The notes: a model not told the origin generated them from the letters alone. Shown: positions 35,274 through 43,949, counted from the stretch's first letter. The stretch: 64,000 nt of DNA from Amycolatopsis vastitatis (GCF_002234595.1 NZ_NMUL01000008.1:163408-227407); one strand, 5' to 3'. Numbers and translations are program-made.

Positions 35274-36251
35274 CTAGTCGGTTTCCTGTCTCGTGAGCAC
35301 ACGCGCCGCGTACCGGCCGAGCCGGGCGGCGTCCGGGGCGCCGTCGATGACGACGACGTGGTGGGTCAGGGTCAGTTCCTCGTCCGGTCCGAGCAGCCAC
35401 GGCCGGTGGTAGGTCGCGGCGAAGCTGACGACCGGGAACGGCTCGGCCCGGACGTACCAGGCCGTCGGGAAGGCCGCGTTCGACGGGCTGTCGGCGAACA
35501 GCAGCGTCGAGGTCCGCAGGCTTTCGTCGTGCCGTCCGGTGAAGGCGAGCCACGGCGCGCGGTGCCCCATCGCGTCGGCCGCGGACCGGCCGTCCGGCGT
35601 CCGGACCGTGCCGCCGACGAACGAGCGCGGCCCGCGCCAGAACAGCCCGCCGTAGCCCGCGGTGTCGCGGCCTTCGGTGACCGGGCTGCCCCAGCGCAGC
35701 TCGCGGCCGCTGGTGTTGCGCAGGCGGCTGGACCAGGTGAGCGTCCAGCGCCCGTCGCCGGCCGAGACGTCGCCGAAGCGCAGCGTGCGGTGCTCGGTGA
35801 GCCAGCGCTGCCCGGCCGCGGTGCGCCAGGCCAGCTCGTGCCGCAGTTCGCAGTGGTCCGCGGTGCCGACGATGCTTTCCCAGCGGACGTGGCCGATCGT
35901 GCCGTTGTTGTCGAGCGGGGTGTACCCGCGGCCGCGCACGTAGGTGCGGCCGCCCCAGAAGTTTTCGGGTGCGGCAGGTTTCTCGGGTGCGGCGGGGTTC
36001 TCGCCGGACAGGTGGGCCATGGTGAACTGCAGGCCGTTGTGCCAGGTGTGGTCGTGCGGCCGGACCGCGGTCACGATCTCGCCCGCGGTGGTGCGCAGCG
36101 GGTGCAGGTACGGCTTCGGCGAATCCCCGGCCGGCGTCGGCGGGGCGACGACGTACTCGGCCAGGACGACGTCGCCGAGGCTGACCCGCACCCGGCCGTC
36201 GTCGTCCTCGGCCAGCTCGAGCGTCCCGTCCCCGACCGCCGCCCGGCTCAC
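35274..36251 (-). CDS. DUF6807 (PmoA-like) family protein
   Basis: 325 residues from a GTG overlapping the upstream oxidoreductase stop (GTGA). It matches the family once named PmoA (PF14100): SPKPYLHPLRTTAGEIVT, HDHTWHNGLQFTMAHLSG, then NNGTIGHVRWESI. The name is historical; these are not methane monooxygenases and usually lie beside Gfo/Idh/MocA genes in sugar loci, as here. A six-residue repeat (NPAAPEKPAAPENF) sits in a loop at about residue 85-100, encoded by the 18-bp repeat. Reaction unknown. Confidence 0.82.
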   Translation of the reverse strand: MSRAAVGDGTLELAEDDDGRVRVSLGDVVLAEYVVAPPTPAGDSPKPYLHPLRTTAGEIVTAVRPHDHTWHNGLQFTMAHLSGENPAAPEKPAAPENFWGGRTYVRGRGYTPLDNNGTIGHVRWESIVGTADHCELRHELAWRTAAGQRWLTEHRTLRFGDVSAGDGRWTLTWSSRLRNTSGRELRWGSPVTEGRDTAGYGGLFWRGPRSFVGGTVRTPDGRSAADAMGHRAPWLAFTGRHDESLRTSTLLFADSPSNAAFPTAWYVRAEPFPVVSFAATYHRPWLLGPDEELTLTHHVVVIDGAPDAARLGRYAARVLTRQETD

Positions 36252-37537
36252 GCCGGTTCCCCGATCTCCCCCAGCAGCTCTTCGACGGACACGGACCGGC
36301 CGGTGGCCAGCGAGCGGTTGGCGGCCAGCCCGGTGAGCAGGGCCTGCAGGCCGGCCTCGTGGTCGGCCGCGCAGCCGAGGGGGTCGGGCTCGGCGTCGCC
36401 GAGCAGCTCGGCGAGCATCCGCTCGTCCCCGCCGCCGTGCCCCTCCCCGAGGGCCTGGTCGAGCACGACCTCGGGTGGCTCCCAGAGCCGTTGCAGGGTC
36501 AGCCGCGCCCGGCCCGGCTCGGGCACCACCCCCGGCGGCAGGTCCGCGACGGACTTGGCCGCGCCGATCGCGTGCTCGTTTTCCCGGACGTCGAGCTCGA
36601 GGCGGCCCTCGCTGCCGGCGAACGCGACGCGGTAGCCCTCGCGCGGCGAATAGGCGTGGAGGTGGTAGTTCAGCACCGCTCCGCCGTGGTGGCGCACGAG
36701 CACCGACAGTTCGTCTTCGATGGTGACGCCGGGTGCGAACACGTTCTGGTCGCGCAGGTAGCCGTCTTCGGCCTCGGCGTCGCGGTAGAGCGCCCGCAAG
36801 CGCGGCGAGCGCTCGAGGTCCAGCGCGAACGGGTCGTCGCCGGCCCCGGTACCCCGCGCGTAGTCCGTGCGCCGTCCGTGGCGGCGGCCGTTCTCGTCGC
36901 CGTAGAAGAACAGCCGTCCCAGCGCGAACACCGTCTCCGGTCCGCTGCCGAGCCACCAGTTCACCAGGTCGAAGTGGTGCCCGGACTTGTGCACGAGCAG
37001 CCCGCCGGAGCCGGCCTTGTCGCGGTGCCAGCGGCGGAAGTAGTCGGCACCGTGCGCGGTGTCGAGCAGCCAGCTGAACTCGACCGAGCCGATCTCCCCG
37101 ATCGCGCCGGCGGCGAGGAGCTCGCGCACGCGGCGGTGCACCGGGTTGTACCGGTAGTTGAAGGCGACCCGCACCGATCCCCCGGTCTCGCGGCGGGCGG
37201 CGAGGATGCGCCGCGCCCCGTCGACGTCGGTCGTCATCGGCTTTTCCGTGACGACGTCGCAGCCCGCCTCCAGCGCGGCGACGACGTAGTCCGCGTGCGT
37301 GTGGTCCGGCGTGCACACCACGACGACGTCGATGCGTTCCTTCGCCAGCATGGCGGCGAAGTCCGCCGGCCGGTAGCCCGGCACGGACGTGCCCAGCCAG
37401 TCGTTGTGGACCCGCATGCGGGTCTCGTTGTGGTCGCAGAAGGCCGCGAGCTCCGCCCGCGGCGACGCGGCCAGTGCCCGGGTGAACAGCTGGGCCCGGG
37501 AGCCCAGGCCGACGATCGCGTGACGACGCACCGCCAT
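36248..37537 (-). CDS. Gfo/Idh/MocA-family oxidoreductase
   Basis: 429 residues. N-terminal Rossmann fold (RHAIVGLGSRAQLFTRALAA), VVVVCTPDHTHADYVVAALE and the active-site EKP (CDVVTEKPMTTDVDGARRIL). The C-terminal domain has NYRYNPVHRRVRELLAAGAI and SGHHFDLVNWWLG. It would oxidise or reduce a sugar or uronate carbon with NAD(P). The start overlaps the upstream gene's stop by one base. Its length and sequence differ from the other two oxidoreductases in the locus, so it probably acts on a different step. Confidence 0.88.
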   Translation of the reverse strand: MAVRRHAIVGLGSRAQLFTRALAASPRAELAAFCDHNETRMRVHNDWLGTSVPGYRPADFAAMLAKERIDVVVVCTPDHTHADYVVAALEAGCDVVTEKPMTTDVDGARRILAARRETGGSVRVAFNYRYNPVHRRVRELLAAGAIGEIGSVEFSWLLDTAHGADYFRRWHRDKAGSGGLLVHKSGHHFDLVNWWLGSGPETVFALGRLFFYGDENGRRHGRRTDYARGTGAGDDPFALDLERSPRLRALYRDAEAEDGYLRDQNVFAPGVTIEDELSVLVRHHGGAVLNYHLHAYSPREGYRVAFAGSEGRLELDVRENEHAIGAAKSVADLPPGVVPEPGRARLTLQRLWEPPEVVLDQALGEGHGGGDERMLAELLGDAEPDPLGCAADHEAGLQALLTGLAANRSLATGRSVSVEELLGEIGEPA

Positions 37538-38676
37538 CACCTCTCTCTTTCCAGTGAAGCGGCGCCGGTCCAGGGCAGGGTGAGTTCGGAGAAGAGCGCG
37601 AGCCGTTCGGCCGCGGTGTCGACGGCGCGGTCCACGCCCGGCACGACGAAGTGCCGTTCGGGCCCGGTGTCCACGGCCCGGACCCAGGCGGCGGGCAGGG
37701 GCAGCGGCTCCGGGGCGTCGCGCACGGCCTCCACCAGGGCGGTGAACGCCCGGGTCGCGGCCAGTGGAGCCAGCAGCGGTTCGCCGTCGCGGATGTGCGC
37801 GACGAGGTTCGCCAGCAAGTCCCGAGGCGGGGCGACCGGGAGCTGCCGGTCGTGGATGGTGACCAGGTCCGTCTTGTAGTGCCAGCGGATCCGGCCTTCC
37901 GTGCCGTGGACCAGCACGTACGGCTCGTGGTCGGCTTCGGCGGCCAGTGTCGCGGCGACGACGACGTCCGGGGCCCCGGCGAAGCTCAGCCGCGCGCACG
38001 CCGTGTCGTCCGACTCGATGTCCCGGGCCCGGTACAGCTCGACGGCGGTCCGTTCCGGCAGGACCTCGGCGGTGCCGTTGACCAGCAGGGCGGTCGCCAC
38101 GGCGTGGGCGAACGGGTTGGTCAGCGCCCCGTCCACGACCGGCTGCCCGCCGACGCGGCGGCGGCCCGCCCACCCGGTGCGCGCGAAGTACCGGTCTCGG
38201 CGGATCCACGCGCCGGCGGCGGCGATCCCGGTGACCGTGCCGATTTCGCCGTTTTCGATCGCCGCCCGCACCACCGGGACGGCGGCCGAGCCGAAGCTCT
38301 GGAAGCCGGTCTGGCAGGCGCGGCCGCCGTTCCGAGCGAGTTCCGCCAGTTCGCCGAACGCCGCGAGGTCGAGCACCGGCGGTTTCTCGACGAGCAGGTG
38401 GCAGCCCGCGGCGAGCGCCAGTTTCGCCAGGGGCAGGTGCGTGTGCGGCGGGGTCGCCACCACGGCGATGTCCGGGGTCGTGCGGGCCAGCAGTTCCGCC
38501 GCGTCCTGGGTGATGACCGCGCCTTCGGGCAGCAAGGCGCGGGCTTCTTCGGAGGGTTCGCGGATGTCGCAGGCGCCGGCCAGAACGATCTCGCCGCGGT
38601 CGTGCAGCGCGCGGGCGCGGCGCAGGTGCTGGCCCGCGTAGCCGGCCGTGCCGAAGACGACCACCTCCGGCGTCAC
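37537..38676 (-). CDS. Gfo/Idh/MocA-family oxidoreductase, paralogue 1
   Basis: 379 residues from GTG 38676, overlapping the DUF624 gene by four bases. Rossmann start VTPEVVVFGTAGYAGQHLRR, then VVATPPHTHLPLAKLALAAG and EKPPVLDLAAF. The block GGRACQTGFQSFGSAAVPVV and VVDGALTNPFAHAVATALLV is nearly shared with the product of 42579-43763, so the two are close paralogues within one regulon. It probably handles a pectin-derived uronate or rhamnose unit. Confidence 0.87.
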   Translation of the reverse strand: MTPEVVVFGTAGYAGQHLRRARALHDRGEIVLAGACDIREPSEEARALLPEGAVITQDAAELLARTTPDIAVVATPPHTHLPLAKLALAAGCHLLVEKPPVLDLAAFGELAELARNGGRACQTGFQSFGSAAVPVVRAAIENGEIGTVTGIAAAGAWIRRDRYFARTGWAGRRRVGGQPVVDGALTNPFAHAVATALLVNGTAEVLPERTAVELYRARDIESDDTACARLSFAGAPDVVVAATLAAEADHEPYVLVHGTEGRIRWHYKTDLVTIHDRQLPVAPPRDLLANLVAHIRDGEPLLAPLAATRAFTALVEAVRDAPEPLPLPAAWVRAVDTGPERHFVVPGVDRAVDTAAERLALFSELTLPWTGAASLERER

Positions 38677-39245
38677 CGGCGGCCGCCGGTCGCCACCGCG
38701 GCCAGGGCGAGGGGGCCGGCCACCACGAGCGCCAGGATCGGCAGCATCCAGACGAGCAGGGCGGCGACACCGGCGGCGACGGCGAGCAGCAGGCCTTTCC
38801 CTGGTGCCGCACCGGTTTCCCGCGCGGCGGTGACGAACGACCGGCGCCAGGCCGAGCCGCCGGTGGCCGCTACTTCGCAGGTCCGCACCGCTACCACCAC
38901 TCCCGCCACCGCCAGCAGCCACAACGCCGGCCGCAGCACGCCGGCACCCGGCATCGAAGCCACGACCTCCAGGTCCACCGCGAACAGCACCACCGCCGCG
39001 AGGCAGCCGAGCCCGAAGGGCACCCCGCCCCGGGCCGCCTCGCGGAAGTCCGCCCAGAACGTCGTCCACAGTGGACTTCCGATGTCGTGCCGGGTCCGGT
39101 CGAGGACCCGGCAGCCCGCCACGAACGCCGGGGCCGCGGTCACCACCGGCACCGACGCGAGCGCGACGAGCAACCCCGCCAGCAGGCAGTCCGAAAAGTC
39201 GCCGAGCCCGGTTCGCCACTCTGTCGATCGCTTCAGCGTCCGCAT
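38673..39245 (-). CDS. YesL-like DUF624 membrane protein
   Basis: 190 residues with four to five membrane helices. The opening LGDFSDCLLAGLLVALASVP and the LDRTRHDIGSPLWTTFWADF segment fit DUF624/YesL, a family found with CUT1 sugar importers (yesL heads the B. subtilis rhamnogalacturonan locus). Function is unproven; a role in importer assembly or function is usually assumed. It lies four bases after the permease gene. Confidence 0.8.
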   Translation of the reverse strand: MRTLKRSTEWRTGLGDFSDCLLAGLLVALASVPVVTAAPAFVAGCRVLDRTRHDIGSPLWTTFWADFREAARGGVPFGLGCLAAVVLFAVDLEVVASMPGAGVLRPALWLLAVAGVVVAVRTCEVAATGGSAWRRSFVTAARETGAAPGKGLLLAVAAGVAALLVWMLPILALVVAGPLALAAVATGGRR

Positions 39246-39249
39246 CGCC

Positions 39250-40095
39250 TCACCCCTTCAGGCCGCTGGTGCTGACGCCTTCGACCAGCAGGCGCTGGAA
39301 GGCGAGGAAGAACAGCACGATCGGGACGAGCGCGAGCGCGGACATCGCGAACATCGCGCCGAAGTTCGACTCGCTGCTGGTGTCCACGAACAGCCGCAGG
39401 CCGAGCGGCACGGTGAACTTCTCCGTGTCGTTCAGGTACACCATCTGCGTGAAGAAGTCGTTCCAGGTCCAGATGAACGTGAAGATCGACGTCGTCACCA
39501 GCGCCGGTTTCGACAACGGCAGCACGACGTGCCAGAACGTGCGGTAGACCGAGCAGCCGTCGATGATCGACGCTTCGTCGAGCTCGCGCGGGATCCCGCG
39601 CATGAACTGGACGATGAGGAACACGAAGAACGCCTCGGTGGCCAGCAGCTTCGGCAGGATCAGCGGGACGAACGTGTTGACCAGCCCGGCCTGCTGGAAG
39701 ATCACGTACTGCGGGATCAGCGTGACGTGGTAGGGCAGCATCAGCGTCGTGATCATGAACGCGAACAGCGCGCCGCGGAACCGGAACTTCAGCCGGGCGA
39801 AGGCGAACGCGGCCAGCGAACAGGACAGCACGTTCGCGGCCACCGACAGCCCGGCCACCAGGAACGAGTTGAGGAAGAACCGGCCGAACCCGACGTCCGC
39901 CGCTCCCTCCCAGCCCTTCGTGTAACCGTCGAAGACGAAGCGGGTGGGCAGCAGCGCCAGCCGCGATAGGATCTCGTCCGGCGGCTTCACCGACGCGAAC
40001 GCCAGCCACACCAGCGGGTACAGCACCACCGCGACGATGACGAGACACAGCACGTGCCAGCCGAACGAGCGGGCCGTGCGCGGCAGCACGGTCAT
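39250..40095 (-). CDS. CUT1 sugar ABC transporter permease (MalG type)
   Basis: 281 residues, six helices. The EAA loop ELDEASIIDGCSVYRTFWHV VLP is present, which contacts the ATPase. The start overlaps the partner permease by four bases. Partner of the 40092 product; together they form the membrane channel for an oligosaccharide. Confidence 0.93.
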   Translation of the reverse strand: MTVLPRTARSFGWHVLCLVIVAVVLYPLVWLAFASVKPPDEILSRLALLPTRFVFDGYTKGWEGAADVGFGRFFLNSFLVAGLSVAANVLSCSLAAFAFARLKFRFRGALFAFMITTLMLPYHVTLIPQYVIFQQAGLVNTFVPLILPKLLATEAFFVFLIVQFMRGIPRELDEASIIDGCSVYRTFWHVVLPLSKPALVTTSIFTFIWTWNDFFTQMVYLNDTEKFTVPLGLRLFVDTSSESNFGAMFAMSALALVPIVLFFLAFQRLLVEGVSTSGLKG

Positions 40096-41066
40096 TTCTT
40101 GTCCTCCGCATCGTCGTAGAACACCCACAGCTTCGCGGTCCGGAAGACGATCGCCGTCACGATCGCGACGACCACGAGCAGCACCCACGCCATCGCCGAC
40201 GCGTAGCCCATCTTGAAGTCCTGGAAGCCGACCTCGAACAGGTAGAGCGTGTAGAACAGGTCCGCGTCGGCCGGGCCGCCGCGGCCGCCGCCGATGACGA
40301 ACGCCGGGGTGAACGCCTGGAAGGCGTGGATCGCCTCCATCACCAGGTTGAAGAAGATCACCGGCGACAGCATCGGCAGCGTGATGTGCCGGAACCGGCG
40401 GAACGCGCCCGCGCCGTCGATCGCGGCCGCCTCGTGCAGCTCCGCCGGGATCTGCTTGAGGCCGGCCAGGAAGATCACCATCGGCGCGCCGAACTGCCAC
40501 ACCCCCAGCAGCACGATCGAGGCGAGGCTGAACTGCGGGTCGTCGACCCAGCTCGGCGTGTGCCAGCCGAAGAAGGCCAGCACCTCGTTCACCGGGCCGC
40601 CGCCCATGAACAGCGCCCGCCACACCAGCGCCGCCGCGACGCTCGCCCCGAGCAGTGACGGCGCGTAGAACGCGGCCCGGTAGAAGCCGTTCGCGCCGCG
40701 GCGGGTGTTGAGCAGCATCGCCACCAGCAGCGACACCGCGAGCTTCAGCGGCACCGAGACCAGGACGTAGATCAGCGTGACCTTGACCGACTGCAGGTAG
40801 CGGTCGTCCGCGGTGAACATGTGCGCGAAGTTGCCGAAGCCGACCCACTTCGGCGACGTGAACATGTCGTAGTCGGTGAACGACAGGTACAGCGAGACGA
40901 CCATCGGCCCGACGGTCAGCGCCACCGCGCCGAGCAGCCACGGGGTGAGGAACGCGAACGCCTCCGGCTGGCTCTTGCGGCGGCGCCCGGCGGGCCGGTC
41001 ACGCCGCCGGACGCGCGCGGCCTCCGGCGGCGCGACCGGCGGGTCCGGGGTGCGCAGGGTCGTCAT
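40092..41066 (-). CDS. CUT1 sugar ABC transporter permease (MalF type)
   Basis: 324 residues. A basic cytoplasmic start (RVRRRDRPAGRRRKSQPEAF) precedes six helices, with the EAA loop ELHEAAAIDGAGAFRRFRHI TLP. It is four bases downstream of the binding-protein gene. No ATPase gene is in the operon, as in other actinobacterial CUT1 systems that share one MsiK-type ATPase. Confidence 0.93.
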   Translation of the reverse strand: MTTLRTPDPPVAPPEAARVRRRDRPAGRRRKSQPEAFAFLTPWLLGAVALTVGPMVVSLYLSFTDYDMFTSPKWVGFGNFAHMFTADDRYLQSVKVTLIYVLVSVPLKLAVSLLVAMLLNTRRGANGFYRAAFYAPSLLGASVAAALVWRALFMGGGPVNEVLAFFGWHTPSWVDDPQFSLASIVLLGVWQFGAPMVIFLAGLKQIPAELHEAAAIDGAGAFRRFRHITLPMLSPVIFFNLVMEAIHAFQAFTPAFVIGGGRGGPADADLFYTLYLFEVGFQDFKMGYASAMAWVLLVVVAIVTAIVFRTAKLWVFYDDAEDKK

Positions 41067-41069
41067 CGG

Positions 41070-42368
41070 CTACGAAAGTCCCTTCTGGGCTTCGGACATG
41101 AACCGGTTCACCGCGTCGTCGATGCTCATCCGCCCGAACGCGACCTCTTCGTAGGTGCGCTGGAGGAGCTTCTGGATCGCGCCGGCGCCCTTCGGCGGCA
41201 CCGGCGGCGCGGCCCCGAGCTTCGGCTCGAGAGCGGCTTCGTAGTCGTAGAGGGTCTTGTCGTTGCCGGTCGCGCCGGCCGCCAGCTGCGCGCGGACCTT
41301 GAGGTTGGGCGCGAGCCCGCGGTCGGTGCCGACGATCTTGCCGACCTCCGGGTCGTTGATCAGGAAGTCGACGAGCTTCGCGGCCGCCTCCTGCTGCTGG
41401 CTGCGCGCCGAGACCGAGAGGAACATCGCCGGCCGCCGGTACTGCCCGGTTTCGCCGTTGGCGGCCGACGGGTACGGCGCCACGTTCAGCGGCTTGCCGT
41501 TCGCCTTCTGGTAGGCCGGCAGCAGGTTGTCGTAGGCGAACTCCGAGCTGGTCAGCTTCTTGCCCAGCGGGGACTGCTCGGGCGAGGTGTTGTAGGAGGC
41601 CGTGACGTCCGCCGGCGAGACGCCCTTGCTGTCACGGAACCTGCTGGTGAGCTGCCAGTAGCGGCGCAGGTCGTCGGCGGTGAAACCGAGCTTGCCTTCG
41701 GCGGTGTAGAACTGCTTGCCCTGCTGGCGCAGCCAGATCTCCAGCGTCGTGTCGAGGATGCCGAAGTCGGTCGCCCCGCGCGCGGAGAACCCGCTGGCGG
41801 CACTGACCTTCTGGGTCGCGTCGGCGAACTGGTCCCAGGTCAGGCCCTTGGCCGGGTCCGCCCCGGCCGCCTTGAACGCGGCGGGGTCGTAGATCATCGC
41901 CGGGGTGTTCTGCGCCCACGGCACGGCGTACCGCTTGCCCTGGTACACGCCGGTGGCCGCGAGCTCGGGGTTGACGTCGGCCAGCGAGATCGTCTTGCCC
42001 GCGCCGGAGTTCAGGTCGGCCAGGACGTTGCGGCCGCCGTACTCGGCCAGGTAGCGGCTGTCGACGTTGAGCACGTCCGGCGGCTTCCCGCCGGCCGTCT
42101 GCGTCGCCAGCTTCTCCCAGTAGGCCTGATACGCCGAGAACGACGTCTGCACCTTGATCTTCGGGTTCCTCTGCTGGAAGAGCTCGACGGCCTTCTTCGT
42201 CAGGCTGGCCCGCCCGTCACTGCCCCACCAGACGAAATTGATGGTCACGTCACCGCCGCCACCGGAGTCCGAGCCGCAGGCGGCCACCCCGGTCAGCAGC
42301 AGCGGGACCACCACGGCCAGCGCGGCGACACCCCGCCCCTTGGTCCTACGCACAGTTGTCCGCCCCAT
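41070..42368 (-). CDS. sugar-binding lipoprotein of CUT1 importer
   Basis: 432 residues. Lipobox in VVPLLLTGVAACGSDSGGGG puts the lipidated cysteine near residue 31. The mature protein has the family 1 solute-binding fold (VTINFVWWGSDGRASLTKKA; DVLNVDSRYLAEYGGRNVLA; KRYAVPWAQNTPAMIYD). It would capture pectin or rhamnogalacturonan oligomers outside the membrane. It heads the eight-gene operon running to 33980, behind a TTGACA promoter and an operator. Confidence 0.92.
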   Translation of the reverse strand: MGRTTVRRTKGRGVAALAVVVPLLLTGVAACGSDSGGGGDVTINFVWWGSDGRASLTKKAVELFQQRNPKIKVQTSFSAYQAYWEKLATQTAGGKPPDVLNVDSRYLAEYGGRNVLADLNSGAGKTISLADVNPELAATGVYQGKRYAVPWAQNTPAMIYDPAAFKAAGADPAKGLTWDQFADATQKVSAASGFSARGATDFGILDTTLEIWLRQQGKQFYTAEGKLGFTADDLRRYWQLTSRFRDSKGVSPADVTASYNTSPEQSPLGKKLTSSEFAYDNLLPAYQKANGKPLNVAPYPSAANGETGQYRRPAMFLSVSARSQQQEAAAKLVDFLINDPEVGKIVGTDRGLAPNLKVRAQLAAGATGNDKTLYDYEAALEPKLGAAPPVPPKGAGAIQKLLQRTYEEVAFGRMSIDDAVNRFMSEAQKGLS

Positions 42369-42402
42369 CGAACTCTCCGTCCTCAGCCGGTCAGCACTTT
42401 TC

Positions 42403-42455
42403 TGAAAACGCTGTCAGCGGGGCTCACGGTAGGCAGAGGGGCACGCCGGTGTCAA
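42403..42455 (-). promoter_or_regulatory. promoter and operator of the pectin importer operon
   Basis: TTGACA (42450-42455) and TACCGT (42426-42431) are 18 bases apart. The imperfect palindrome TGAAAACGCTGTCA (42403-42416) lies just downstream of the expected start site, a repressor position. Confidence 0.65.
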
Positions 42456-42517
42456 CGGAAACTTGTGAACAGTAGCCCTTGTGCAGCAACGCTTTCAGCA
42501 TTCAGCGGGCACGGCGA

Positions 42518-42529
42518 GAAAGCGCTTAC
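42518..42529. promoter_or_regulatory. distal LacI-type operator
   Basis: GAAAGCGCTTAC lies about 105 bases upstream of the 42403 site; a half-like AACGCTTTCAGC is at 42489-42500. Paired operators would allow DNA looping by the LacI protein encoded at 44108. Confidence 0.5.
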
Positions 42530-42578
42530 AGCGACCGGGGCGAGATCCGGGCTGCCAGCGCGGGGAGCACCGGTCGCG

Positions 42579-43763
42579 TCAGCCGGTGCGTTCGGCGGTC
42601 TCCGCCTTCGATTTGCTCGCCCACGGCACGCCGAGCTCGGAGAACAGCGCCAGCCGGTCGGCGGCGACGGCGACCTCTTCGCCGATCCCCCGCACCACCG
42701 GGTGCCGGCTCGCCCCTTCGCCGACCGTGCGGATCCAGCCCGCCGGGATCCGCGACGGCGACGGCGCGTCGCGCACCGCCTCGACCACCGACGCGAAGGC
42801 CCGGGTGTTCGCCAGCGGCGCGAGCAGCGGCACCCCGTCCGGGTCGAGGTGGTGTGCGATCAGGTTGCGCAGCAGGTCGGCCGGTTCGCCGAGGTGGACC
42901 CGCTCGTCGTCGATCTCCAGGCGGTGGCTCTTGTACCAGAACTTCGCCCGCCCGTTCGCGCCGTGCACCACGACGTAGGGCTCGTGGTCCTGCTCGGCGC
43001 ACAGCGACGCGGCGACGACGATCTCGGGCCCGTCGCCGAACCGGATGCGCAGGCACGCCGTGTCGTCGGCTTCGATGTCGCGCGTGCCGTAGAGCTCCAG
43101 GGCGATCTCGGCCGGGTCGCGCCCGGCGACCCCGCCGACCAGCAGGGCGGTGGCCACGGCGTGGGAGAACGGGTTGGTCAGGGCACCGTCGACGACCGCC
43201 TCGCCGTCGAGCCACCGGCGGCCGGCCCAGGGGTTGCGGCGGTAGTAGGCGTCGGTGCGGATCCACGCGCCGGCGGCGCCCACCCCGGCGATCTCGCCGA
43301 GCTTCCCCGCGGCGAGCGCGGCGCGCAGGACGGGCAGCGCCGGGGAGCCGAAGCTCTGGAACCCGGTCTGGCAGGCCGATCCGGTCTCGGCGGCGAGCCG
43401 GGACAGCGTGGTGAAGCCGTCGAGGTCGAGCACCGGCGGGGTCTCCAGCAGCAGGTCGCTGCCCGCCCGCAGCACCGCGCCGCCGACCTGGACGTGGGCG
43501 TGCGGCGGCGTCGCGACCACGGTGATGTCGGGACGGCACCGGCGAAGCAGGTCGTCGACGCCGACGTGCGCCGTGCCGCCTTCCGGCAGCAGAGCGATCG
43601 CGGCGGCCGAGGGCGGCCGGATGTCGGCCATGCCGGCGAAGGAGACCAGGCCCTCGTCGTGCAGGATGCGGGCCCGGTGCAGGTAGCTGAAGGCATAGCC
43701 GGACGTGCCGACGACGGCCAGCCTCGGCGGCCCCGCAACGGTGCGGCTCCTGCTCCCCGACAT
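42579..43763 (-). CDS. Gfo/Idh/MocA-family oxidoreductase, paralogue 2
   Basis: 394 residues from ATG 43763 (GGAG upstream; a longer frame to 43844 crosses the promoter). Rossmann start PPRLAVVGTSGYAFSYLHRA, VVATPPHAHVQVGGAVLRAG, and ETPPVLDLDGF where paralogue 1 has EKPPVLDL: the catalytic EKP lysine is replaced by threonine. It shares GSACQTGFQSFGSPALPVLR and VVDGALTNPFSHAVATALLV with paralogue 1. It has its own TTGACA promoter and lies between the operon and the LacI gene. The missing lysine suggests altered or lost redox activity. Confidence 0.85.
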   Translation of the reverse strand: MSGSRSRTVAGPPRLAVVGTSGYAFSYLHRARILHDEGLVSFAGMADIRPPSAAAIALLPEGGTAHVGVDDLLRRCRPDITVVATPPHAHVQVGGAVLRAGSDLLLETPPVLDLDGFTTLSRLAAETGSACQTGFQSFGSPALPVLRAALAAGKLGEIAGVGAAGAWIRTDAYYRRNPWAGRRWLDGEAVVDGALTNPFSHAVATALLVGGVAGRDPAEIALELYGTRDIEADDTACLRIRFGDGPEIVVAASLCAEQDHEPYVVVHGANGRAKFWYKSHRLEIDDERVHLGEPADLLRNLIAHHLDPDGVPLLAPLANTRAFASVVEAVRDAPSPSRIPAGWIRTVGEGASRHPVVRGIGEEVAVAADRLALFSELGVPWASKSKAETAERTG

Positions 43764-43842
43764 GGATCTCCGATCGGCGGCCGCCGGGGGCCGCGCGCAA
43801 CTGACGAATGGGTCAGGAGTTCGGGAGAAACTTCCGGCCGTC

Positions 43843-43872
43843 ACCGTAGGGCGTGCGCGACAAACGTGTCAA
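43843..43872 (-). promoter_or_regulatory. promoter of oxidoreductase paralogue 2
   Basis: TTGACA (43867-43872) and TACGGT (43843-43848) are 18 bases apart on the minus strand, the same architecture as the operon promoter at 42426. Confidence 0.6.
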
Positions 43873-43937
43873 TACGCGGGACATCGGCGTCGAAATTGTC
43901 GAAGTCGGGCTAGCCCGAACGGCGGCCGGGGATTCGA

Positions 43938-43949
43938 GAGAGCGCTTAC
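43938..43949. promoter_or_regulatory. LacI-type operator in the lacI/oxidoreductase divergent region
   Basis: GAGAGCGCTTAC matches the other AGCGCT-centred sites of the locus and lies between the two divergent promoters, so it may serve autoregulation and the oxidoreductase gene. Confidence 0.5.

Noticed and set aside
35274..36251. Methane monooxygenase subunit (PmoA name)
   Set aside because: The old family name is misleading; no membrane helices or copper ligands, and the context is sugar catabolism.
43764..43844. Longer N-terminus for oxidoreductase paralogue 2
   Set aside because: It reads back to the -10 box and adds residues absent from paralogue 1.
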